From contig CANQAW010000038.1 of the NCBI GenBank assembly GCA_947589525.1, positions 1 to 11,756 on the forward strand: a DNA stretch of 11,756 bases. The letters are read 5' to 3'. The stretch's first letter is position 1, and each line of letters opens with the position of its first letter. The notes beneath the pieces were generated by a model. It was not told the DNA's origin. It saw only the letters and a list, made by a program, of their open reading frames with translations, and ran no database searches. Shown piece after piece: positions 5,836-11,756 of the stretch. This DNA comes from Candidatus Gastranaerophilales bacterium (GTDB lineage: Bacteria; Cyanobacteriota; Vampirovibrionia; Gastranaerophilales; Gastranaerophilaceae). Both the position numbers and the translations under genes were made by a program.

Positions 5836-6216
5836 ATGAAATCTGAATATATAAAAATATACAAAAACAGACTGTTGGTATCGGATTTAATTATTGATGT
5901 TTTGTGCGGTAAGATGAGCGTTTCTCAGGCTTTAAATTTATTCCCGACAGACAATAACGATATTAACATAAAATGTGCTTTTGATGCGCTTGTATACAGA
6001 GAAGCCGACGAAGATTTAAGAAAGAAAAATGCCGATTATGCGCAATTGCAGGATGATTATCTTGAACTAATCGCAAAAACGCTCAAGGAAAACCAAAATC
6101 TTCCTCAAAATGTCATTTCAAGATATTTAAAATATAATAAAGATAATCTTATTTACAAAAAAGAAAAAAATCTTAAAGACGTATTTGAAAAATTGAAAAG
6201 AATAATTAACTTTTAA
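5836..6216 (+). CDS. Unknown 126-aa helical protein upstream of rsmH
   Basis: I do not recognise this protein. The ATG at 5836 is chosen because it lies 2 nt after the end of the BlaI reading frame; an in-frame TTG at 5761 would overlap that gene by 73 bases. No Shine-Dalgarno is visible, so expression probably depends on coupling to translation of the gene before it. The protein is charged and predicted almost entirely helical: LLVSDLIIDVLCGKMSVSQA (13-32), then a long charged helix around YREADEDLRKKNADYAQLQD (54-73), then a basic tail KYNKDNLIYKKEKNLKDVF. There is no signal peptide or membrane segment. It ends 1 nt before rsmH and so belongs to the cell-wall/division operon. Its place between a repressor and rsmH, where mraZ is common, suggests a lineage-specific regulator or adaptor, but nothing in the sequence proves it. 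Confidence 0.75.
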   Translation: MKSEYIKIYKNRLLVSDLIIDVLCGKMSVSQALNLFPTDNNDINIKCAFDALVYREADEDLRKKNADYAQLQDDYLELIAKTLKENQNLPQNVISRYLKYNKDNLIYKKEKNLKDVFEKLKRIINF

Positions 6217-6217
6217 A

Positions 6218-7144
6218 ATGACAAAAATTGATTTTAAACATTATACCGTTATGAAAAAAGAGCTTACAGACTCTCTTAATTGTGACGGTTCTTCTAAGAT
6301 TTTTGTTGATTGCACGCTGGGAGGCGGGGGGCACAGCGAGGAAATATTAAAAAGAATTTCGCCTAAAGGGCATTTAATTGCTTTTGAGGTAGATGATGAC
6401 GCCATTGAATTTGCAAGTGAAAGATTGAAAAATTTTAAAAATAAAACCATAATCAAAGCAAGCTACTCAGATATTGATATAGAGCTTAAAAACTTGGGCA
6501 TTGATAAAATCACGGGCGGTGCAATATTTGATTTGGGCGCTTCATATCACCAATTGACATCACAAAACAGGGGATTTAGCTTTCTAAAAGATGCGCCTTT
6601 GGATATGAGATTTAATCAACAGCAGGATTTTAGCGCACATGACGTGGTAAACAAATATTCCAAAGAAAAACTTATTGAAATTTTTTCAAAATACGGCGAA
6701 GAACATTTTTCCAAAAGAATTGCGCAGGCAATTGTACAAAACCGTCCGATAAATACAACTCTTGAACTATCCGAGCTTATAAAGAAATCCACTCCAAAGG
6801 TTAACAGTAAAATTCACTGCGCCACAAGGGTATTTCAAGCGCTAAGAATTGAAGTTAACAATGAATTGTTAAATTTTGAAAATACATTATTAAAAGTAAT
6901 AAATTTAAGCGATATTGGTGCTATAATTAGTGTGTTAACTTTTCATTCTTTGGAAGACAGGTTAGCAAAAACTCTATTTAAGAAATATGCAAATTGCCGT
7001 TGTGATAAGTACAGTCCAATTTGCACATGCGGAGGTAAAATGCTTGAATTGGTCAATAAAAAACCGATTTGCGCAACAAGCGAAGAAATTGAAATTAATC
7101 CTCCTTCAAGAAGCGCTAAGCTTAGAACTGCAAGAAGAATTTGA
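6218..7144 (+). CDS. rsmH: 16S rRNA (cytosine-1402-N4)-methyltransferase RsmH (MraW)
   Basis: RsmH uses S-adenosylmethionine to N4-methylate C1402 in the decoding centre of 16S rRNA. Its gene is a constant member of the division/cell-wall cluster. The length of 308 aa is normal. Motifs are HYTVMKKEL (8-16, the usual HxPVLLxE opening), the SAM-binding loop DCTLGGGGHS (31-40), AFEVDDDA (55-62), FDLGASYHQL (104-113), RGFSFLKDAPLDMRF (118-132), RVFQALRIEVNNEL (204-217) and TFHSLEDR (241-248). A cysteine cluster, C260-x-C262 and C269-x-C271, lies near the C-terminus, a feature seen in some RsmH proteins. It starts 1 nt after the preceding stop with no Shine-Dalgarno, pointing to translational coupling. 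The His opening motif fixes the start at 6218 rather than the internal Met12. The next gene begins 7 nt after the stop. Confidence 0.97.
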   Translation: MTKIDFKHYTVMKKELTDSLNCDGSSKIFVDCTLGGGGHSEEILKRISPKGHLIAFEVDDDAIEFASERLKNFKNKTIIKASYSDIDIELKNLGIDKITGGAIFDLGASYHQLTSQNRGFSFLKDAPLDMRFNQQQDFSAHDVVNKYSKEKLIEIFSKYGEEHFSKRIAQAIVQNRPINTTLELSELIKKSTPKVNSKIHCATRVFQALRIEVNNELLNFENTLLKVINLSDIGAIISVLTFHSLEDRLAKTLFKKYANCRCDKYSPICTCGGKMLELVNKKPICATSEEIEINPPSRSAKLRTARRI

Positions 7145-7151
7145 GGCAATC

Positions 7152-7637
7152 TTGAACTCGTATAATAAACAAAAAAATAAAAAAAATAAAACGCTTAAGC
7201 GAAAAACTGATACAAAATTTTCCGTAAAAAACGTATCTGACCCTATTTCAAACACTAACAGCCAGATTATAAGCGGTTATTTTTTAAATGAAAAACCGTA
7301 TAAAGAGATGATTGTTGCAAGAATTAATATGTTTTTATACATTCTTCTTGCCACGCTTGTTGTGTTTTGCTTTGTATGCTATTATTTTGTCTCCTGCAAA
7401 GAAGTGCAGTTAAATAAAATCTCAAGGGCAACGCTTGAACTTAATTACGAAAACGACGATTTACAGAACAAAATCGATACTTTGCAATCTTACTATAATA
7501 TTGATAAAGCTGTTTCAAAAACCAATTTCCTTGAAAGAGCAAAAGAGGTCGTTGAGGTTGATGCAATCGGCACGCCCGACATTAATCTTAATAAAATAAG
7601 AAAGAAAAACAAACGTTCATTTATAATAAGCTATTAG
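7152..7637 (+). CDS. FtsL-like bitopic septum protein
   Basis: FtsL is a single-pass membrane protein of the divisome that, with FtsB/DivIC, activates FtsW-FtsI. FtsL sequences are poorly conserved, so the call rests on topology and position between rsmH and ftsI. Three parts are seen: a basic cytoplasmic N-terminus (1-56, rich in Lys and Asn), one membrane segment (about 57-81, INMFLYILLATLVVFCFVCY), and a coiled-coil-like stretch with Leu/Asn spacing (about 84-118, around NDDLQNKIDTLQ). It ends with KTNFLERAKE (123-132), like the 'iE..AR..LGM' end of FtsL-type proteins. The start is TTG at 7152: GAGG (7143-7146) overlaps the rsmH stop and stands five bases before it. The open frame extends upstream to 6987, but only inside rsmH. 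The length of 161 aa is longer than E. coli FtsL (121), mostly in the N-terminal tail. Confidence 0.7.
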   Translation: MNSYNKQKNKKNKTLKRKTDTKFSVKNVSDPISNTNSQIISGYFLNEKPYKEMIVARINMFLYILLATLVVFCFVCYYFVSCKEVQLNKISRATLELNYENDDLQNKIDTLQSYYNIDKAVSKTNFLERAKEVVEVDAIGTPDINLNKIRKKNKRSFIISY

Positions 7638-7646
7638 TTAAAAAGT

Positions 7647-8996
7647 ATGTTAAAGGAGAGGTATAACAATAAATTTGACAGACGCACGGGGTGCTTGCAG
7701 TCTATTTTCTACATTGCATGCATTGCGCTTGCTTTGTATCTCTTTTTATTGCAGGTTTGCGACATTCGCCATTGCAAAAAAAAGGCTAAGAGCCAGCGTA
7801 CGTCAAAGATGTATGTGTTAAGAGGCGAGATTGTCGATAAATACGGCTTTAAGCTTGCTTCAGATAAAACCACCTTCACTTTATACGCACATCCTAACTA
7901 TTACGACAGAACACCCGAAGAATTAGCGCAAATTTTACAGCCTTATTTAAATATGTCCTTGCATGAACTTGCGCAAAAGTTATCTCAGGATAAAAAAATT
8001 ATTTTAATCAAAAAAGATTTAGACAGAAAAACAATTCAGGAAATTAAAAAGAAAAACCTTCGTGAATTGTCTTATGAAGTCAAAAACAGGCGTGTATACC
8101 CGCAAGGCAGTTTGGCAGCGCACGTTTTGGGATATTACAATCCCAATGCCGACACGGCGGGAGGCGTTGAATATAAGGCAAAAGATTATCTTGAGTATGT
8201 TGATAAAACAATTACTTATGAAAAAGCCCCGAACGGGGATATTATATATAACATCAGCGTTAATCCCGCAGACATTTCAGCGCCCGTTAAAGGTAAAACA
8301 TTAAAACTGACAATTGATTCGGCAGTTCAGCATATATGTGAAAAACATCTTTTAAAAGCAATTCAAAAATATAATGCGCAAAGAGCGGCAGCAATCGTAG
8401 TTGAGCCTAAAACGGGAGAAATTTTAGCTCTTGCAATTGCTCCAAGCTACAACCCCAATGATTACAGCAAATATTCTCTGCAAGATATGAAAAACTGGGC
8501 TATAACCGACGTATATCCGCCGGGGTCAACATTTAAAATCATAACCGTTGCAAGCGGTTTTATGAATAAAAAAATTAATAAAAATACAAAAATAAACGAT
8601 ACGGGAAAAATGAAAATAGGCTGGTGGGATATTTATAATTATGATTATAAGTCCAAAGGCGCACCCGGAATGATAGATTTGGTATATCTGTTTGAGCATT
8701 CTTCAAACATTGGCTCTATTAAAATTGCTCAAATGATGACTGATAAAGAATTTTACGATAGTCTTAAATTGTTTAATATTGGTCAAAAAACAGGAATTGA
8801 CCTTCCTGCCGAATCCAGCGGTTTACTGCCCGCACCAAAATGGGACAACGCCACTCACGGCGCTATGGGTTACGGATACGGTGCTTCAACTACCGTTATT
8901 CAAATGGTTAGCGCTATATGCGCCATTGCAAACGGCGGAGTTTGGATTACACCGCACGTAATAAAATATTCTCCCGAAGAAGAACAGACTTGTTAA
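7647..8996 (+). CDS. ftsI: Septal penicillin-binding protein (FtsI/PBP2-type transpeptidase), lacking KTG motif because the frame is broken
   Basis: This class B PBP cross-links septal peptidoglycan in the periplasm with FtsW. It has one membrane anchor (about 17-37), the RGEIVDKYGFKLA opening of the periplasmic part (59-71), and the N-terminal interaction module to about 215. The transpeptidase domain follows, with the catalytic Ser294 in STFK (294-297) and the SSN motif (352-354). KTGIDLPAESSGLLP (381-395) and GYGYGAS (408-414) are typical family blocks. The frame ends at TAA 8994-8996 after YSPEEEQTC. The third motif, KTGT, is encoded 54 bases further on in the next frame. About 15-20 residues usual between these points are missing, so a frame-changing deletion is likely. 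The ATG is 9 nt after the FtsL-like gene with only an A-rich, weak ribosome site; a strong AAGGAGAGG lies just inside the coding region (7653-7661). As written, the enzyme would be inactive. Confidence 0.93.
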   Translation: MLKERYNNKFDRRTGCLQSIFYIACIALALYLFLLQVCDIRHCKKKAKSQRTSKMYVLRGEIVDKYGFKLASDKTTFTLYAHPNYYDRTPEELAQILQPYLNMSLHELAQKLSQDKKIILIKKDLDRKTIQEIKKKNLRELSYEVKNRRVYPQGSLAAHVLGYYNPNADTAGGVEYKAKDYLEYVDKTITYEKAPNGDIIYNISVNPADISAPVKGKTLKLTIDSAVQHICEKHLLKAIQKYNAQRAAAIVVEPKTGEILALAIAPSYNPNDYSKYSLQDMKNWAITDVYPPGSTFKIITVASGFMNKKINKNTKINDTGKMKIGWWDIYNYDYKSKGAPGMIDLVYLFEHSSNIGSIKIAQMMTDKEFYDSLKLFNIGQKTGIDLPAESSGLLPAPKWDNATHGAMGYGYGASTTVIQMVSAICAIANGGVWITPHVIKYSPEEEQTC

Positions 8997-9291
8997 ATCA
9001 ATTGAAGCGGGCAGAAATCCCGCAAAAATGGATGAATTTTACATTGCAGCCAAAACGGGAACATCAAGAAAGCCAAACGCACAGGGTACGGGATATTCAA
9101 ATAAACTTTATGCTTCAATGATAGGTTATTTCCCCGCATCCGACCCGCAAGTTTTATTGTATGTTGTTGTTGATTCTCCTCAAGGGGAAGGAATTTGGGG
9201 TTCAACCGTAGCTTCTCCCATATTTAAAGAAATAGCCGATGAGTTAGTCAGAATTTTAAATTTAAACCCTGACAAGCACATCAAAAAATAA
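8989..9291 (+). pseudogene. ftsI: Displaced C-terminal end of ftsI carrying the KTG motif
   Basis: This is in the frame one base on from the main ftsI frame. From 8989 it reads LVKSIEAGRNPAKMDEFY, then IAAKTGTSRKP with the third catalytic motif KTGT, then YASMIGYFPASDPQVLLYVV and VDSPQGEGIWGSTVASPIFK, the usual last strands and helix of the transpeptidase domain. It ends at 9291, 46 bp before murE. An ATG at 9028 could start an ORF, but it lies within the domain and has no Shine-Dalgarno, so independent expression is unlikely. The frame is closed upstream at 8959-8961, so the switch from the main frame must fall between 8962 and 8996. Confidence 0.9.
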
Positions 9292-9337
9292 TTTTTTGGT
9301 AAAATATATAATAAATAACATTGTCAAAGGAATTAAT

Positions 9338-10801
9338 ATGAATTTATCCGATTTAATAAAAAATGTTGATGTAATTGAAAAATTAAACTTTAAAGATGTT
9401 GATATAAAAGGAATTTCTTATAATTCGAAAACAATTAATTCGCATGAAATATTTGTATGTCTTAAAGGCGAGCACGTTGACGGGCATGACTATGCTCAGG
9501 GCGCTTTTGAAAAAGGAGCTGTCGCTCTTATGTGCGAAAGACCGTTAAATATAGAAATTCCTCAAATAATCGTTAAATCAACACAAGAATCGATTGCCGA
9601 TATTGCTTCGGCGTTTTATCATCATCCTACAAACGAGCTTAATTTAATGGGTGTCACTGGCACAAACGGCAAAACAACCGTTGCACACCTTGTGCAGAAA
9701 ATATTTGAAAAAGCTGATAAAAAATGTGCACTTATAGGTACGCTGGGATATAAAATGTCTTCAACGGATGATTATTTGGAAGCAAAACATACGACACCGC
9801 AAGCGCCCGAAATGCAAGCAACACTTTCAAAAATCTTAAAATCGGACATTATGAATGTCATAACGGAAGTTTCAAGCCATGCTCTTGAGCAGTTTAGAGT
9901 TAAAAATTGCATATTTCAAACCGCAATTTTTACCAACCTGACTCAAGACCATCTTGATTATCATATTACAATGGATAATTATTTTAACGCCAAAGCAAAA
10001 CTTTTCAGAACGCTTAAAAAGGGTAATAACGCCGTTATTAACAATGACGATAAATATGCTAAAAAATTACTTGAACAAATCGATAAAGATGTTAATATTT
10101 TAACTTACGGGGTTAAAAACCACTCCGACATTATGGCTAAAAATATTGAATTTATGCCTGACGGAGTTAATTTTGACTGCGAATATAAAGGAGAAGTGTT
10201 AAATTTTAAACTTCATTTAAACGGAATGTTCAGCGTATATAACAGTCTGAGTGCTATCGGGGCAGCTCTTGCAAACGGAATTGATTTTCATACAATTAAA
10301 GAAGCTCTTGAAGTTACAAAAAGCGTAGCGGGACGTTTTGAAATTGTACGAACAAACCCCATGGTTATTGTTGATTACGCTCATACTCCCGATGGTCTTG
10401 AAAACATACTGCATGCTGCTAGAGAATTGACTCAAAAGGATGCTAATTTGATTTGTTTGTTCGGTTGCGGAGGTAACAGAGACTGTACAAAAAGACCTAA
10501 AATGGGAAAAATTGCTCAACAGCTTTGCGACAAAATTATAATTACGTCCGATAATCCGAGACAAGAAGACCCTCAGGTTATAATCACGGATATTTTATCG
10601 GGATTAAGCCTTATTAATCCCAAAACGGTTTTTGTTGAGCCTGACAGACATCTTGCCATAAAACTTTTAAAAGATATTTCAAATGAAAATGATGTTTTGG
10701 TTTTAGCAGGAAAAGGACATGAAACATATCAAATTCTTGCAGATAAAACAATACATTTTGACGACAGAGAAGAAGTTTCCAAAGTGTTCAATCAGGATTA
10801 A
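9338..10801 (+). CDS. murE: UDP-N-acetylmuramoyl-L-alanyl-D-glutamate:meso-diaminopimelate ligase MurE
   Basis: MurE is the cytoplasmic ATP-dependent ligase adding the third stem-peptide residue. At 487 aa it is close to E. coli MurE (495). The N-terminal UDP-binding domain has DIKGISYNSKTI (22-33) and VCLKGEHVDGHDY (40-52). The ATP-binding central domain has GVTGTNGKTT (105-114), TTPQAPE (152-158), EVSSHAL (177-183) and the lysine normally carbamylated, in FNAKAKLF (216-223). The C-terminal domain has VAGRFEIV (330-337), DYAHTPDGLEN (346-356) and AGKGHETYQ (457-465). DNPR at 405-408 is the signature of meso-DAP rather than lysine specificity. The start ATG at 9338 has AAAGGA six bases before it; the in-frame TTG at 9296 lacks a ribosome site. 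A TATAAT at 9307-9312 lacks a clear -35. The stop overlaps the stop of the convergent gene, leaving no terminator. Confidence 0.97.
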   Translation: MNLSDLIKNVDVIEKLNFKDVDIKGISYNSKTINSHEIFVCLKGEHVDGHDYAQGAFEKGAVALMCERPLNIEIPQIIVKSTQESIADIASAFYHHPTNELNLMGVTGTNGKTTVAHLVQKIFEKADKKCALIGTLGYKMSSTDDYLEAKHTTPQAPEMQATLSKILKSDIMNVITEVSSHALEQFRVKNCIFQTAIFTNLTQDHLDYHITMDNYFNAKAKLFRTLKKGNNAVINNDDKYAKKLLEQIDKDVNILTYGVKNHSDIMAKNIEFMPDGVNFDCEYKGEVLNFKLHLNGMFSVYNSLSAIGAALANGIDFHTIKEALEVTKSVAGRFEIVRTNPMVIVDYAHTPDGLENILHAARELTQKDANLICLFGCGGNRDCTKRPKMGKIAQQLCDKIIITSDNPRQEDPQVIITDILSGLSLINPKTVFVEPDRHLAIKLLKDISNENDVLVLAGKGHETYQILADKTIHFDDREEVSKVFNQD

Positions 10802-11756
10802 TTATTAGCGGGTATGCCTGCATGGTTTATTTTGGGAATTAACCAGCTTGCGCTATATTCAATTTTTTGAGGCATATCGTCGTCGGTGTCAATACAAGTG
10901 TATATTGTTTCATTGTTTTCATCAACTCTGTATCCGACAATCGTAATTTCATGACCGTTAATAACATGATTTGGCTCTCCGTCAACAGTGGGATTATAAT
11001 TCGGGTTAGACGTCAATCCTGCCGATTCGTTTGTTAAAACATAGCCCAATATAACATCTTCATTTGAATCAAGAGTGCGATTAATTTGCCCTTTAATTTT
11101 TTCAAAAGAGGAATTATAGCCTACAAGCCTTTTTTCATCATCAATTTGCTGATGTACTACGGAATTAATTTCTTTGTTTTTTATAACCGATTCGACAAAA
11201 GTTTTTTCCAGCTCGACCAGCCCGTTGGGGTTTTCACTTAAATCACCTTTTCTGATATCGGTAAGCGAATTATAAGTGCCTTGTGAACCTAACTGCATTA
11301 TGGCGCTTTGAACAAGAACGTCGGCAACGTTTCTCTCGCCGGAATTCCAGTTCTTATCCTGATTTTTTGCTCTTATATACGCATAATCATCGGGTTTAAT
11401 TAATATTTCCGTCGTATTAAAGCTGAATTTATTTGTTTTTGCACAAAGCAAAGAAAGTATTTCGACTGCTTCAAGCTTATTTTTGGATATTGAAGAAATG
11501 TTTATTTTAGAATAAAGCCGTCTGTCTTGACTTGAAAGCTTGTTTACCCAGCGGGCAAATTCCGCAGGGTACTTATCCGCCAAATTAACCTCGCAAGATG
11601 CGGCAACACAAGTTCCCGAACCTGTAATATCCATCATTGACGGGTCTTGTTTAACGGGGTCATCATCTTTAAGGTAACTAAGAATTTCTTTCTTGTCCTC
11701 ATTTGGAATATCGCCAAAATTTTGAGTAACGGAAGCGGGGTTTAGAATAATATCCA
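10798..11756 (-). CDS. Putative papain-like cysteine peptidase/transglutaminase-fold protein (5' end beyond window)
   Basis: No named family is recognised. The minus-strand frame is open to the right edge of the window: 39 codons before the tandem ATG ATG at 11632-11637 continue without a stop and look coding, with DIPNEDKKEILSYLKDDD readable there. Those ATGs are therefore probably internal, and at least 318 residues are present. Numbered from the first of them, a GSGTCVAAS block (6-14) places Cys10 at a helix start, as in papain-fold enzymes. Near the C-terminus HVINGHEITIVGY (224-236) gives His229, and TCIDTDDD (247-254) gives an acidic partner such as Asp250. The order Cys, His, Asp and the 'GHEIxIVGY...D' strand pair fit papain-like or C39-like peptidases. 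The middle contains RNVADVLVQSAIMQLGSQ (102-119). No membrane helix is seen in this part. Activity and target are unknown. Confidence 0.68.
   Translation of the reverse strand, partial: DIILNPASVTQNFGDIPNEDKKEILSYLKDDDPVKQDPSMMDITGSGTCVAASCEVNLADKYPAEFARWVNKLSSQDRRLYSKINISSISKNKLEAVEILSLLCAKTNKFSFNTTEILIKPDDYAYIRAKNQDKNWNSGERNVADVLVQSAIMQLGSQGTYNSLTDIRKGDLSENPNGLVELEKTFVESVIKNKEINSVVHQQIDDEKRLVGYNSSFEKIKGQINRTLDSNEDVILGYVLTNESAGLTSNPNYNPTVDGEPNHVINGHEITIVGYRVDENNETIYTCIDTDDDMPQKIEYSASWLIPKINHAGIPANN

Noticed and set aside
6987..7151. Upstream extension of the FtsL-like frame into rsmH
   Set aside because: It would overlap conserved C-terminal rsmH codons by over 150 bases; the TTG at 7152 has a GAGG at good spacing.
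8994..9000. Programmed +1 frameshift at the ftsI stop (TGT TAA A), by analogy with prfB
   Set aside because: No Shine-Dalgarno-like stimulator at the prfB spacing and no CTT-TGA-type site. The missing residues argue for deletion; kept only as a remote alternative.
9282..9298. Palindrome CAAAAAAT-A-ATTTTTTG after ftsI, possible terminator
   Set aside because: The stem has only one G-C pair and the loop is one base, so it would be too weak to terminate; it looks like chance in AT-rich DNA.
9296..9337. Upstream TTG start for murE
   Set aside because: No Shine-Dalgarno before it, and it would add residues not typical of MurE; the ATG at 9338 has AAAGGA at ideal spacing.
10217..10564. Minus-strand open frame inside murE
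   Set aside because: Lies wholly within a well-conserved region of murE; composition is that of an antisense shadow.

Overview
This is an AT-rich bacterial segment with cell-envelope genes at both ends. It most resembles Gastranaerophilales/Melainabacteria (Vampirovibrionia), the non-photosynthetic gut relatives of cyanobacteria. Three things point there: low GC, a pseudopilin with an MRIKKGFTLAEV-type leader, and a compact rsmH-ftsL-ftsI-murE cluster with a meso-DAP-type MurE. This placement is inference from sequence style and gene content, not from a search.

Layout. Positions 2-1019 (+): the 3' part of murA, overlapping a small unknown gene that carries an internally duplicated RWYD-x-DP motif. 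Positions 912-1827 (-): an ECF-type sigma factor followed 1 nt later by a short anti-sigma-like gene, whose last 35 codons lie antisense to the preceding gene. Positions 1919-2521 (+): a NUDIX hydrolase ending inside a bidirectional terminator. Positions 2552-4181 (-): a type IV pilin-like protein with a near-consensus promoter, and upstream of it a six-unit TPR protein starting at TTG. Positions 4327-5472 (+): an MscS channel and a small lipoprotein. Positions 5479-10801 (+): a palindromic candidate operator, a BlaI/MecI-type repressor (broken), an unknown 126-aa gene, then rsmH, an FtsL-like gene, ftsI (broken before its KTG motif) and murE. Positions 10798-11756 (-): a 5'-partial protein with papain-like Cys/His/Asp features, its stop codon overlapping that of murE.

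How the genes fit together. MurA and MurE make cytoplasmic peptidoglycan precursors. FtsL-like and FtsI belong to the septal synthase complex. RsmH sits in its usual division/cell-wall cluster position. A BlaI-type repressor stands where many bacteria keep MraZ, the usual first gene and regulator of this cluster, and no BlaR1 sensor gene is visible. That raises the possibility of a different regulatory input to septal wall genes.

The main anomaly is three disrupted or truncated reading frames in one window: blaI near 5700, ftsI near 8990, and the anti-sigma tail at 912-1019. In blaI and ftsI the two frames together are also shorter than the family norm at the junction, so deletions fit better than single-base slips. 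An intact PBP of this class is normally essential, so assembly or strain-collapse error must be weighed against real gene decay. No tRNA, rRNA, CRISPR array, insertion sequence or phage gene was seen. No gene-free stretch reaches 300 bases.
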